A stretch of 64,000 nt of DNA, taken from assembly GCA_958295665.1 (NCBI GenBank), contig OY282560.1:93100311-93164310 (forward strand), given 5' to 3'. The position numbers and the translations under genes were made by a program. Shown piece by piece: positions 1 through 14,600 of this stretch. Position 1 is the first letter of the stretch. Every line of letters starts with the position of its first letter. The notes below the pieces were generated by a model that did not search any database, was not told the DNA's origin, and worked only from the letters and a program-made list of their open reading frames with translations. The stretch is from Tipula vernalis. Its lineage: Eukaryota > Arthropoda > Insecta > Diptera > Tipulidae.

Positions 1-44
1 ACTTTCGTCCCCCTCACCCCCTCCAATAGACGCTAAACCACCAA
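1..44. repeat. Terminal piece shared with a chimeric retroelement
   Basis: The first ~44 bases nearly match 34483-34526. Both have a pyrimidine-rich run followed by CTCCAATAGACG and AAACCACC, and the similarity stops at the same point on the right. In the 34-kb copy this is the 5' end (minus strand) of a LINE-derived chimeric element. I infer that another copy of that element ends here and continues outside the window. Confidence 0.4.
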
Positions 45-45
45 C

Positions 46-1235
46 GAGAAACTAAAATTATTTGGAATTGAAATAAAAAATGATATTATTAGTGTTATGT
101 CGGATGGGGCTGCTGTGATGCAAAAATTTGGTAGGTTGTCTCCTTCCCACCAACAACTGTGTTAAAAGCATGGAATTCATTTGGCTGTTATTAAAGTCTT
201 ATATATTAACAAAAACGAATATATCATTAACATACCATCATCATCAGCCTCACAGTCTGAAAATAGTGAGGATCAGAATAGTTCAAGTTCAGAACTAGAA
301 ACCGTCGAAATTTCAAATAATTTATTACGATCAACAATGGCAGCTACCATCACTCAAATTAGGAAAGTTGTAAACATTTTTCGAAACTCTCCCGTACGGA
401 ACAACATCCTTCAAACATACGTCGTCGAAGTCGAAAAAAAAAAATTAAAGTTAATTGCGGACTGTAAAACCAGGTGGAACCCGTTAGAATCCATGCTTGA
501 ACGATTTGTACGACTCAAGGAACCAATCAAGAAGGCATTGGGTGATTTAAAGTTGGCGAAAATGATAAATGAAGAACACAACCTCTCTCTATTACTGTAA
601 AAAGCCTCAGTAGGGAAGATGCCACTTTGTTAACGGCGAAAGGGGCTCTTAAACTTTTATTTAATAGTCTTGAAAAACAAAATACTGAGTTGAGTAAAGA
701 AATGATGGTTTCATTAAAAACTGAACTTTCAAAACGGCAAGATGAAGTATTTGTATCTCTAATGAAGTATCTGAATAATCCACAATCATTTTCAATTCGA
801 GAAAATTCTTCTAAATCGGAAATTTTAAAATTAGCAAGGAATTTGTTAACTCAACTGAACGGAGCGAAGGAGAAAGAATTTATCGATGGCTCCGAAAGTT
901 TAGGAAATCCGGACTGTTCTGAAAATCATACGTTGTCATTACAAGAGCAGTTGGAATTATCAATTTTGGAAATGTCAAAAGAGTTTCAAGTTCAACCGCA
1001 TTTGTCAGGATAATATGAAAACTTTAAGTAAGGAAATAAGTACATATTTTTGAAAACATGGGAAAAAGAAGTGACTCAAAACAATTATTGTTAAATTCGC
1101 TTTTAACAATCAAACCAACATCAACGAAGAATGAACGGAATTTTTCCACGGCTAGTGAATTCGTAACCAAAAAAAATGAAGCCGATTTTATCTAATGAGG
1201 CTCTAAATGCTTTATGCTTTTTAAAAAGTTATTTT
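46..1235 (+). pseudogene. hAT transposase remnant
   Basis: This is a decayed hAT-superfamily transposase read in several broken frames. Near 97-125 a frame gives SDGAAVM, the block around the second catalytic Asp in hAT enzymes. At 181-600 a frame contains DCKTRWNP and MLERFVRLKEPI, typical of the central hAT region. At 627-1013 an acidic or charged helical stretch follows. At 1100-1232 the C-terminal dimerisation region is recognisable (IKPTSTKNERNFSTASEF and then NALCFLKSYF in another frame). Frameshifts and stops at least at about 155, 600, 1013 and 1195 rule out function. The similar element at 13229-16249 is the better preserved relative. The N-terminal BED finger lies outside the window or is lost. 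Confidence 0.75.
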
Positions 1236-2573
1236 AAAAGAAAGTCAAATTGAATTTTTTTTACTGTCAAAACAAAATGTTCTGAATTGGTATAATTTTA
1301 AAGATTTAAGTTTGAATAAAATTATTAAATTTATTATTTACAATTAAAAAAAATAGTTTCATTTAATATTCATAGTTCAAAAATTAGTGTAACGATACGT
1401 TGATTTTTAATTTGACGTTATAACCGAAGAATTCTAAGAAAATATATTTCTCGAGATTTCTCGATAAATAGATATTTCTCGTTTTCAACATTAATGACTT
1501 CTATATTAGTACCATTTTCATATAAACTATAGAAACTAATCGTACTTTAGTTAATTAGTCTATTTGTGCCTGAAATGGCATAAATTAAAGATGTCATCTA
1601 TAAATGACTAGTATGCACTAAAAATGTAGATCAGTCGACAATTAAGTAGAAAATATTGATATGAGGCACTCATCTTCTGTATCCATAAATTGTTCGAACA
1701 AACCGTAAGTAGTAGTAAGCCTTCACTTAGTCTCAATACTTAACCAACCTAAACAAAAAAAAAATCAATAAATTTAATAATTTGTAAAATCAATGTATCG
1801 TCATTCCGCGAATCTTGATGAATTTTTCTCCGACCCCTAATAGAAAAAGGTGGCCGACTCCTGATTCCACTGATCAATTAAAAACGATAATTAAAAACAA
1901 TTGTATGATCCGATAAACAATTGCTACCATAATAAAAAATATCAAACACTTTCCTTTCCACCTTGCCTTAATTTTGATTCATTCGCTTATCTCTCGTCAT
2001 ACACATTTCGTCACAGTGTGCAAATATAACATGATATACGTTGTTTGCGCAAAGTCAAAAAAATTTATTAAAAATATAAATTAAATTTTAAATAAATATT
2101 TAATTTTTGATAATTTTTTTTTTTTTTTTAATTTCAGATTTTTTATTTAATTTTTTTTTTTTTTTTTTTTTGTAAATCATTTGCTTTATCATTGGTATTT
2201 TGTATTGTACATATGATAATTTAATTTAAAATCCACCAATTAAGAAAAAAAAGTTTTTAAGTTTTACTAATGCTAATCAACTACAGAAAACACCACAATA
2301 ACCCACCAAACGGAATCGAGCGAGGAGAAGAGGAATTTTATATCGTATCTACAAATTAATTTAATTATGAGGGTCTATCTAATAGAAAAGATCTAATGTT
2401 AATAATAAAAAATTATAATCGAAACATTAAATTCAATTAAAGAAAATAATAACAAAAATAAAAAGAAAGAATAAAATAATTTTAATTAAATGATAATTAA
2501 GAGATAATATTTTTTTTTTGTTTTCTAATATAAATTAAAATTAAATTAAAAAAAAAAGCAGTGAAATAATAAA
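1236..2573. other. Non-coding region upstream of the SLC35F5-like start codon
   Basis: AT-rich sequence with long T and A runs (about 2107-2172). No ORF with family resemblance was seen. It should contain the promoter and 5' UTR of the transporter gene, but no convincing TATA box or initiator could be picked out. Confidence 0.5.
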
Positions 2574-2666
2574 ATGACAAATAATAAAACACAAAAATTA
2601 ATATTAGGAATTGTATTATTACTATTAGTAGATGTTATATGGGTATCATCTAGTGAATTAACAAAG
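2574..2666 (+). CDS. SLC35F5: SLC35F5-like exon 1 (coding part)
   Basis: 31 codons from ATG through ELTK, covering membrane segment 1. Donor AAG|gtaaat at 2667; phase 0. The next exon is 28.9 kb away. Confidence 0.9.
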
Positions 2667-5600
2667 GTAAATTTTATTTATACAAAGTTTTTTTTTTTTT
2701 TTTTTTTCTGGTAGATTATGTTGTTAAATTGTTCATGAAATGCTATAAATATACGAGATAGATTAACGAGAGATGAGTAGGTGGATTTGAATGTGTGTAT
2801 GTGAGATATTCTGCCTGTTTATTTTTTTGTAACATTTTTTTTTTGGGAGGTTATTTTTATTTTGTTCTTTTTTTACAAAAACAAAACATAAAGCCGATTG
2901 ATTTATATTAAAGCCGAGAAAGAAGCAAATTTAGGTACATGCTTTTCGATTATTATATTAAAATTTGTCGTAAACATTTTCCAAATTTCCTGCAGATAAT
3001 TTGAATAATAACATTAAATTTTATTGTCACGATTTGCCTTGTCACGACGTGGCACAGTGTAAATTTGATTAGCGCAAATTTTAGCTGTGAGGAGAAGGTC
3101 AAGATTATTTGAAACCGTTGCTTATTATTTTCCAATTGCCCCCAGCTATGCTGAAATATGATGATTTTTTTCGCAACAATATATAACTGAATGTTTTATT
3201 GATTTCAGAATAATATTGTTTAAATACAATTCGGGAAGTCATTGTAAAAAAGAATATTAAATATTATTTGTATAGTTTATATTTTATTTAACTTAAAGAA
3301 ACTGTTAATTTTGTTAGCTTAAAACTCTATAACTAACATAACATTCAATTTTTTTCGCAAGAAACAATAAAGTTGCAATTTACCAGTAATTAATAGAAAA
3401 AATACGCGTCTCTAGTTTATAAACCAATTCATACGGTCACTGTACTAACCATACATTTGTTTAGTTATTTTCAGTTATGAATAAGCATATTATTCACTTG
3501 ACGTGATAGACTTGGATGTCTCTATTGTATGCCTATATTATTATTATTATTATTACTGAAGGGCCATGCGGGCATTCTAGCTACCTCGCACTGCGACCTA
3601 AAAGATCTTTTGTGCACGGACCCTGCTCAATTAGCCGCCCAGTCAGTATCTGGGCTCATTATTGACCCTCCTAGATGTTGTAGTCTTTTGCGGAAAATAG
3701 CTGGACAATGGAACAGAACATGTTCCGTTGATTCCGCTTCCAGGTCGGAGAAGCGGTGTCCGTCGGTCGTACTTTGGCCCATTTTCTTAAGGTGACATTT
3801 TAAGGGGATGTGACCTGTGAGGAAGCCAGTAAGCTGCCTCAACTTAGGTTTCCTAAGTTCAAGACACTCCTTAACCCTGACTGACGAAGGTGATATAAAT
3901 TTGTTCGCCTGTCGCAATAGGAGGAGTTTTGCTCGCCCTCCCAGCGTTTTACCGCGCCTTAAGGTGCCCCTTATTGACACCGCAGGAAGGTCAGGTCCAA
4001 TAAATGGAGAGGCAGAATCCTCGCGAGTGAGGCCATCAGCTGCCTCATTTCCCACCATTCCAGTATGATTTGACACCCAAGTAAGTGTTACCTTATTTGA
4101 GCTTGCCAGATGCTTAATAATCTTCAGACAATCTCATACCAGCCATGACTCAGTGGTACAAGAGCTAAGAGTCTTTAAGGCCGATTGGCTTTCTGATACA
4201 ATATACACCTTTGCATCGTTTAGGCCTTTTGCTATGCCTATCCTAGCGCAAAGTTTTATAGCCTAAACTTCTGGACCCAAGGACTTCGAGAGGGCAGTCC
4301 CACTCCCTGTATTCCTACTCACGCCCCGTCTTACCTAAACCATACCATTGACCCTCGCTCAAAGGATGGTACCCCTGTTCTCCACATATCCCGGTTAGGT
4401 AACCTAAAACAAAATGGTTTGTGGAAATTCAGTTTAGTTGGCATACAGTAGGAAGGCATTCCTATGATTGGGTCTGTCTGAAATTCCTTAAGCATTTCCA
4501 GATGGAACACCATATTGCCCGGTCTGATATTTCCCTCTGCCTGCATCTTAAGGGCCATAATAGCAGCCTACTGAGCGGGAGAGCTTTTTTCTCCTCGTAA
4601 AAGGGACAAGGGCACTTTTGTTTGGATTGATACTAAGTCCTTCCTGGTCATACCACTGCCATATTATATCCAGCGCATTTTGCATGAGATCTGAGATCAA
4701 ACTTGCCTCTAATAGTGATAGCCACATCATCCGCAGAGCCCTTGACGTCAAACCCATGGCTACTCAGAAGGACCAGAAGTCTGTCAATAATCAATGACCA
4801 TAAAAGAGGAGACAGTACGCCTCCTTGGTGACAGCCCCTTACGGCCCTGTTAGTTACTGACTCGCCACCTAATTTGGCTATAATTTCGCGATGTTCCAGC
4901 GTGGAAGAGATCCACCTACTTGTAGAAAGCGCAACTCTTCTCCATTGCTGGCTTCTCTATCGATCCATAGGAGGTATTATCAAAAGCTCTTAATGTCCAC
5001 AAAGGGCAATTCTTTATATGTCACCGCTCTTTCAATCCTCGTGACTAGACCGCTAAGAGCCATCATAGTGGATTTACCAGTTTGATAAGCAAACTGGTCC
5101 CGATGCAGCGGATTATTTACAAGGATCTCACTTCTTATTTGATGGTCCAGGATTTTTTCCATCGTCTTCAACAGAAACCATGTGAGACTAATTGGCCGAT
5201 GAGCCTTGGGCTGGGTGTCCGGTTGACCCCCCCCCCCCCTTCGGTTTAAAGACCACATTTACTTTCCTCCACAGCTTCAGAATATAGTTAAAAACGTAAT
5301 TTGCCCGAAACATCTGGATCAAGCGGGGGAGTATTTCCTTAATACCTTCTTGAAGTAAAGCTGAAAGATGCTATCCCCTCCAGAGGATTTGAAAGGTTTG
5401 AAAGAGCTAACAGCCCATCTCACCTTGCTGGGTGTGAAAATTTGCCCATAGAGACTCCAGATCCTACTGTGAGGTGCATAGGCTACCTCACTTGAAGGGT
5501 CATCCCGGTCCTCTTGGGCTCCTACCACTATTGAATCCGGAAAGTGGGTATCTAATAGTACCTCCAATGTTTCCTTCCGGTTTTCAGTGAACCTCCCATT

Positions 5601-8600
5601 TTATTTCTGAATAAGTCTTAAACCATTTGAGTGATACCTGGAAAGGACTTTCTGGAGACGAGCTGCAGAGGGCAATTCGTTGATTCCGTCACAGAACCTT
5701 CTCCAGGTAGCCCTTTTGGATCTTCTTAACTCAAGAATATATTCCGTTAAGGCTATCCTATACTCGCTTCATTCACCGGTGTGTTTAGCCTTGTTGAATA
5801 ACCTTCTCGATTTTTTCCTCAGCTTACCCAGCGCCCCGTTCCACCAAGGAGCACCTTAGTGGGCTCTCTTCGCTTAATCGGGCGACTACTCGTAAGCCAA
5901 GTGTATAGAATTATGCAGCTGGTTTAAACAGAATCCCAAACCCTCTGGAGACTCTATGTTCCCCATAGACGAGGGCATTTCTGATTCGAGTGAAACTCTA
6001 TAAAGTGAGACCAAACGAGCCGGCTTTGACTTACGAGTCAGCTAGTTACATTTTTTTTTTCTGTAATATTTTTTTAAATTAAATCAAATTTAACTTGGTT
6101 GTAATGTCAAAATGGCCCAACGGCACTGCAACGGTCATTGGATAAATCAGGTGATTATACCCACTTTAGAAGAATAAGATATTTTCCAAATAATTGGGTT
6201 CCGGAGATGACCGAAGACGCTGTTTTTCATCTTGGTTGGAATTTTTTTTCGGTTTTGTATGTTAACGTACTCTATTATGAATGAGGTTATGCTCAAAATA
6301 GTGTCGACAACATCTCGGCCACCAAATCGAATTTGATGTGCAAGTGATCCGATAACGAAGTCTTTTCAGACACATGGCAGTTTTTAACTAGATTGCTAAA
6401 ATGCGGACTAGCAAGCGTCAAATCTAGGACCTCTCGGCTTATCGCATTTGTAAAAGTAGGTTTCTTTTCCCTATTGACAATATCTACATAATTTGTAATG
6501 AGCAACTCCAAAAGGTACTCACCCCTATTATTGATGTCCGTGCTGCCCCACCAGGTAGGCCAGCCCATTGTGCTTGCAATCAGGTATGAGCCGCCTAGCT
6601 TGGAGTGGAGGTGTCATCTCTGAGTCTCTAGGAAAGTAGGCAAAGGCCAATATAGCCTCCTGTTTGCGTCTTTTCATCACCATCACTGCAACCAAGTCCC
6701 TGGAGATGAACTCTGAAATGGGAATAAAATTAATTTGCGAGCTGGCCCAAAATTGCCGCTCTTGGACTCTCAGTTCCATTATGATAAATCAACTTACCCA
6801 CTTGATTTGTTATACCTCTAATTTGGTTACCTATCACCCATGGCTCCTGGATGAGGGCCATGCCAATGCCAATGTTTTGGCAGATAAACCTGCGACAAAG
6901 AACGTCCGAAGACGCCTTTGCATGATGCAGGTTTTTCTGCAGGCAGGCGATGTGTGCCCTTCACTTATCCGGAGATTTTGTCTTCAGAAGGCCCGGATCA
7001 GCTTCTTTATCGCACCTGCGTCACCCATCAGGCCAGTATTGCCGGCAGATGGCCGACCAATGTCCTCCACCTTCCCACCACTCCCGTCCCCGCATTGGAC
7101 AATTTAACTTTTTAATAATAAAACGCGCATTTAGGATCATAAATCACGAATCCGAGATAAATGTTCTGAAATGCCTTTGAATTTTTTCTTACTCGGTACT
7201 TCCTTTTCCATAATACTTGTAGCAATTGATTTTTAAGGCATTATTAAATTATTCAGCAATATTGTTCGTTTTGTATCTATTATTTCGTGCTCTTTCATAA
7301 AAATTCGATTGGTCGCCAACAAATCGTGGTTTTCAGCGAACACAATCAGGATCAAGTAAACAACAATTCGTAATATTTATCTTTATATAATAAAGGAACA
7401 AACGGTAGAGATATTAAAGTTTTAATCTGAAACGCAAAGGCTATATTCGTGTCGTATTTAATTTTGCATCCAATATCCGCTAAATGTCCGTAAACCGATG
7501 TTTGTAAAAGATAATTTACTATCTGAGAGAAAACTAAAGAACTCTAAAGGCGCGTTCGGCCATAAAAAGTTAAATTGTCCATCCAATTGTTAAATTGTAT
7601 TTCAGTTTTAAAAATGAGCAGTTCTATCCTAAAGAGTTGAGGGACAAGTTTGTTTTGCACAAAAATCAAACATAAATTTTACTATGATCATCGCTCATTG
7701 GTCATCAAAGCCTAAACTAAACATTATCACAATTTCAAGTAAATCACTTTTCAAATTTGATCAATAAAAATCAAAAAATAGTTCTAAAATCTTCTACAAT
7801 ATAATTGTGACATTTTATTTTCTAATAATGTAAACTAATTTCCAGTACAAATTTAAAACTTGGGACAGTTTTGTACACTCAATCCAAACCCCTCCTAGTA
7901 TTTTTTTTGTTTTTAATTTTATTGAAATCAATGACGTTGGGCACTGAAGCCCTTACGGCATTATTTCTTACTTAGATTTTCGTAGTTGCCTTTTGGTTTT
8001 GCTTTAAGATTAGCCCTATATGCTTCTTTCTTGAAAACTGCACCAATCCCCTCAAAAAAAATTTTTTTATGAGCAGTAGCACAGAAATGCTCTGGTTTTA
8101 TGCCAAAATCTTCTTTATGTTGCATGAGATTAAATATTTGATACCGGTTTTTAAAATGTTGTATTGCACCATCAATTTTTTTAGTTCGACAACATTTTTT
8201 GGAATCTCTGGAATAAGTCGGTTTTGAATGGTATAAACCGCAGCAATATCGTGATGGCTGTTAGATAAAAATATGCAACTATTTTGCAATAAGCCAGAAT
8301 TTGCCTTGTAATAATAAATGACCGAAAATACAGTGGATTGATCATTAGCGTAGTTCTCTGAAAAATGAAACATCACCATAACTTCTCCTTCATTCAGATT
8401 ATTTTTCTCACCAGCGAGAAATGAGTGCAATTTCAGAGTTTTTAATTTAAAACATAATCATTCGATAAAATCGGTATTATTACAGAGAGAGAAACAGGTC
8501 TCTTAGCTCTCGAAGTTCCGATCGCGTTCCGATGAAGTTGGTCGCGTTGTCTCAATAGATCTTTGAGCACATTCCGTGACGAACCCCCGCCCGTCAGGCG

Positions 8601-11600
8601 AAAGATTCATGACTGCCTCAAAATGATTAGCTTTTGTAGTGAAACATATGAATAGACCAACATACGCTTTGATGTTGACCTTGGATCTAACCAATGGTTT
8701 TACGAAGAAAGGTCTACAAAAATCGATTTCTACAATCACGAATAGTCTTACCGACTTGATCACTCGATCTTTAGGTAAACTACCCATAACTTGGTTTATC
8801 GTATGTGGGCGTGCGTGGAAACATCTTGTACATTAATGTACGATTTTTCTGCATAAATTTCGATGTTCGATAATTCAGTAAACTAAACGAAGGTTATACA
8901 GCAACGCTTGAGGACCTTAATGAAATAGCCTCAAGTGTTTATGTCCAACAATTAGTTTGGCTAATATGTGACTCTCAGGAACCAAAATCTAATGTTTCGT
9001 GTTATAAGATATCGATGCATTTTGAAGATGTATACCGACTCTTACTATTGTAAATTGGATACCTTCAATATCCAAAAATGGTGATAAAGATCGTAATGAC
9101 TTTTGATGTGAAACTGCTTTATCTTGTTTACTAAGACACTTGATTTCCTCTTCTAACTCATGGTATTGCACAATATGATTTGATCTTGAGCAATCTCACT
9201 TGGACTTAGCTCTATCGATCGACATGACCTCTGTTTAGTTTTAGCCCCACTATAAAATCGAAGAATATAAGCCACAACACGAAGCAACTAAGCAAACTAA
9301 ATCGTTGGAAAATATTCCACTGTTTGTTTACAATAAGCGTTGAAGTTGGTACTGGACGACTTTTTAGGTTTACTTACTAAATCCGGGTTACCATCATAAT
9401 TTGGCATTCAAAAATTCGGATGAATAATACTAATCATTTGATAATGTCAGATCTTGTATTTTTGCTACCTCCTGGTGGGCTACAAATGTTGCATCCTTAT
9501 GTGGTTCTGATTAATGCGAAATAGCGTGAATTCAGAATCAGACGAGACTATTTGTCATTTAATTAGTTCAAAGATAAGGAGATCAAACCCAGATTAAGAA
9601 AGAATTCATCGTGGGTGCGCTGAAGTCTGGATAGTGGATTCGCAAAACCTAAATTTCTTCGCAACTGTACAGGAAAGAATAGTTGACTATTTCTGAACAA
9701 ATAACCTGGAATATAGAAATTTACGTCACTTAGCACGACGGTACCAATTTTGGAATTCAACAGCTTATAAAGCAATAAGTCGTCTAACACCAGCCTCCTA
9801 TTCAGTAAACTTGCCATCCTAAATATCTTAAGTCTAGTAATATAAGGGATACTTCCTACAAGAGGTACAGTTTTAAAAATTAGGAACTTCGTAAATTTTC
9901 TTTGCACTCGCTCAACTTGCTCACTATATATAGTATTTCGTAGAACGGGTTCCAAATTTGCGAAGCGTACTCTATTTTACTTCTTACTAGACTATAGGAT
10001 AATATAGCTAGGACTTTCTCTTCCTATGCGAAAAATAATTCCAAAAATGTTCTGTGTTTTCGCGCAAATTAAGTCAATGTGTTGCCGGCCGGTACATGAT
10101 ACATACTATCTGGGCTTATTACTATCCCTCCCAGATGTTTAGTGCAGCATGTAGTTCTACTAGAAAGGCGGTAGCATTGCTACCCAAGGACTTCGAGAGG
10201 GCTGTACCATTCCCGTATATCCCTCTACCCCTGCCCCGTCTTCCGTTTGATTTGATTCTAACGAGTTGCTGGGAATGGAAAGTCGCCTTTAGATTAACCA
10301 GCTTTACTACAGGAAGGCTAAATAAAACTGGAGGGTGCCTGGTATCCAGAGTCAACATACTTAATCGGACTGATTAACCTATCAGCCATTCATCCATCGG
10401 CATATGCTGTTCCACCTTAGATTAGGGTTTTTTTGTCAAGGGTTTCTCCTTTAGCGCCTTACTTTAGCCTGTGCCAAATGGCCAAAAATGTACCTAATGG
10501 CCTCAGTTACCAGTGGTTGCCACCAGGAGGCAGCACGTACACTTGCGAATTGTGACCAGGTTAAGGTTATCCCTTACACAATTGAACCCATCATTTTGTG
10601 GCATTTCTTTATGACAACATCGTGAGATAATGTATCAAAAGCTTTTTTATAATCTGTATAAATAAAGTCAACTTGAAAGCCCTTGTTTACGCTATCGAAC
10701 GTGTAACTTGAGAATTCCAAAAGGTTTGTTAATACTGAGCGTTTTTCGTAAAATCCTTGTTGTGAAACACTAATACTAGATTTTACTTCTCGAACTATTA
10801 AATTATACACAAGTTTTTCCAAAAAATATTTTTATCACCTTTTTTTGAAAATTGGTACTCAACCCAGCCACCCAAGCCATCTTATGACTCAACCCACGAG
10901 AAACAATATAGCATCTAGCATCTCATCCAAATTTAATAAATAATTTATTTTCATGTCAACTACATAACATTTCTAAATTACCGGATTCCACCTGGCCTAA
11001 ATCTTCACTACCAAAACCGAAGAAGCGAGTTCATAATCAAGCTCAAAGGCAACGTTCTCGGAGTTACTAGTATATTAAAAGACAGCGATGACTTGCTGTT
11101 TCAGCTTCCATTATTGATACCGAAATTAATGATTCGAGGCCATATGCTAACGTGTTAATTAACGGGGTTCATTACAAGGGATTGCTGGACAATGGAGCAA
11201 CCGTCAGTATTTTGGGTGCAGGCCCTGAAAAATACCTTAATAGTTCTTTTGCCCATTTTCACGATTCATTTTCTCATGTGAATACTGCCGGCGATGATGA
11301 GAAGAGAGTGTTTGGATATATATTGGCCAAAATTACCTTCAATAATCAGATCCATAAACTTCCTTTACACATCGTTTCAGGCCTAAAACAACCCCTATAC
11401 CTTGGTATAGATTTCTGGAATCGTTTCCAAATTTCTTCAACGGTACCGACCGTAAATAGTCTAACTTCTGTCATTGATGAGTCTAAACATCACCATTTAA
11501 CCCAGGAGCAAAGTCGTAAACTTATAAGTTTCCATCTTCATCCGACCTAGAGCTTGATAAAACCACATTTGTGTCCCATACCATTAAAATCCGTGAAGCA

Positions 11601-14600
11601 GTTGAACCCATTAAACAGCATTTTTACGCAATTTCACCTGATAAGCAAAAATTTCTGTACGACGAATTGGATAGAATGCTTTCTCTTTGGGTCATCGAAG
11701 CGAGTCAAAGCGCATGGTCATCTCCAGTTATCCTTGTGCTTAAGGCGAATGGTAAAGTGCGGTTGTGTCTGGATGCCCGTGAACTGAACAAGGTTACGGT
11801 TATTAGGTCGATTAGAGCGAACAAGATGCCTTTTACCAAATACCTCTCGACTCGAACTCCCGTGACAAAAGTGTTTTCACAGTGCCTGGCCGACCCTTGT
11901 TCCAGTTCACGGTCATGCCATTCGATCTGTGTAACGCTTCGCAGACCATGTGTCGCCTTATGGACATGGGGATCCCAGACGAACTCCACGAGTCTGTGTT
12001 TACGTATTTGGATGACCTGCTTATAACATCCGCAACTCTGGAGGAGCATTTTAAACTCTTGGATTTAGTAGCTCATCTATTAAAAAATGGAGGACTCATC
12101 GTTAATATCCTGGTTATTTTGTGTTGGTTGAAGGTTAATCCAGAGAAGATTCAAGGTATTGTTGATTACCCGACACCAAGGACGGTTAAACAAATACGGC
12201 AAATTTTAGGATTAGCCGGTGGTATATATTAAATATATTAAAAAGGGTAGTGGTAGGGCAGTTCAAAAGTGTGGTCATCATCATCGTTTAGTGCTATGTA
12301 TTGTACCTTGTTATTATTAACATTATATTTACGCAGTTTATTCAAGATCACTGTAGTCTTGGACCACCCACGAGACACCGAAGAGTCACAATCAGAAACC
12401 AAGTAAACCGCACCAAGACTAAAAACAATAGTGATATCTGTTAACAACCGTTGTCATGGTTCATAGTTTGAAGCCATGAACGCGGTTCATTACACCACGA
12501 TTGACCCAAACAAATTTAAAGTTATATGTGGTTGATTGCAGTAATTTCTTGGTTTCATAAAGCAGAGTTTTCATTGCCGACGACAAATAGTCGGTTATCA
12601 AAATAGTGCACTCAGTTCTATGTAGTATTGTTTTAGCTAAGACAATTCGGTTTAATTTTGCAATGGTTAAAAATTGTTGATGTAAAATACGGATGCTCCA
12701 ACCTCCAATCAACTAACTTACAACTGGTTTATTTGTTGACTTAGCCGTTTATTTGTTGATATTACCCAATATAAGCGAATATTGGGATTGGGAATGGTTG
12801 TTTGAACCAAGTGATGGGTCATTTGAGCACAATTTTTAAAATTTGGTTCTTATTTTATTGTAAGAAATTCGACCCAAATGAAATGAGCCAAAGAATTCTT
12901 CAGAGCGTGAATAATTTTTTTTAATCATGAACTATTTATAGAACTAGCTTAATAACTAACAAAGTTGGTATCCTCAAAATTTGTTGAATTCTAGCCCGGA
13001 TATATTTGATTTAAGAAACTGCATCCCTTCGCCAAATAGAACTTCTGCGATTATGCACCAACTCCATTGAAATTTGATATCTGACTTAATCGACAATATA
13101 TAGTTGCAGCACATTCAAATGATGAATCAAGGTAGCTGATTTCCGTGGTGCTCAGAATGAAGAGCTGCAACTGGGGTATGTACATACCCCTAGTAATAGT
13201 ATGTATCCTCATGATCGATACCCCTCTGTAGAGCATGCATTACCGGTTTACCGTTTACCGGTTAATCGGTAAATTGTATCTTAAGAGCATTACCGAATTA
13301 CCGGTAAATATACTTTTTTTTACCGGTAAAACTTGCAAATAAAATTACATTAGATGATTCGATTCTATAATGTTTTCATTTTTCGAACAATATGCGAATG
13401 AAATAATACATAATATTTTTTATTATGAACAATGTACGAGTAAGAAGGTAGACAGAATGCAAAAATTGTATTTATTAATATATGCTTGATTCAGTCGCAC
13501 TCACAAGTCTTTTTACGTTATAAAAAATAGAAAATAGAAACAATCCCTGTGTTTTTTTATTATATCGGAGAGAGCAGACAGAGCAAAAATAAAAAAAACA
13601 ATACGTGTAAAATAAAAACGCAGTATTGTTTTTTTTTTGTTTTTGCTCTGTCTGATCTCTCCGATATAATAAAAAAACACGAGGAATAAAAGAGGAAAAG
13701 GAAACAAGTATCTCTGTTGTACGACTGAGCGCTCCAAGAGCGATCAATGATCAATCACGGTGATGCTCTCTTATACCTCACCGTGAGTCCGTGATCATCA
13801 CTTTATACCATATTTCATAAAAAAAAGCACGAAAAAAATGCGAACTACATTAAAAACAAATTAAAGATAGCCGAAGATTTCTTTTTTTTTTTGCTTTATA
13901 CTTCTGTTTCATGTTTTTAACGTGCCATCTCAAACAAAATTTCTCGATTGCTCACGCAAAGTACAACTGGGTATTACTTAAAAGAGAAAGTAAATACGAC
14001 GATATTTAGAAAATATGTTCTTGACTGACAGCAGTTAAATCAGTTCATTGTGATTTTTTGAAAATTTAATAAGAGAAATATCAAATAATTGAGGTAAAAA
14101 TTAGTCATTAATATTATATTTTGATATAAAATAGAAGCTTCAGATAATTTTAGAAAGAATGGATGCTAAAAAAACAACACTATGGGACTATTTTCAAAGA
14201 TCGAAGGACCGACAGTTTGGTATGTGGAACGAATGCAAAAAACAAATAAAATGTGAAGGCAGCAGTACCAGTGGAATGATATCTCACCTCAAGGGTCAAC
14301 ATAAAATAAACATTATAAAAAGAACACCAACCAACTGATGATTCCCAGCCAATCGCTACAGCTTCCAAGGCCAAAATAGCTGATTATTTCGTCAAACGTG
14401 TTGAAGATTCTTTTCCTGCTGTTCTAGTTCGGCTGACCACCAAGGATAATATTTCATTCAAAAAAGTGGCCACATTGTATGATCTACATGTATTATTTAA
14501 AACAAAATACACTGTTAACATTCCCAAGTCTCCACACACTGTGAAAGGCATTGTAATGGAATACAGTTGCAAAATTAAAAAACAAATCATTCATGAAATT

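Noticed and set aside
2953..3135. 60-codon minus ORF in intron 1
   Set aside because: Short, no homology recognised, and lies in AT-rich intron.
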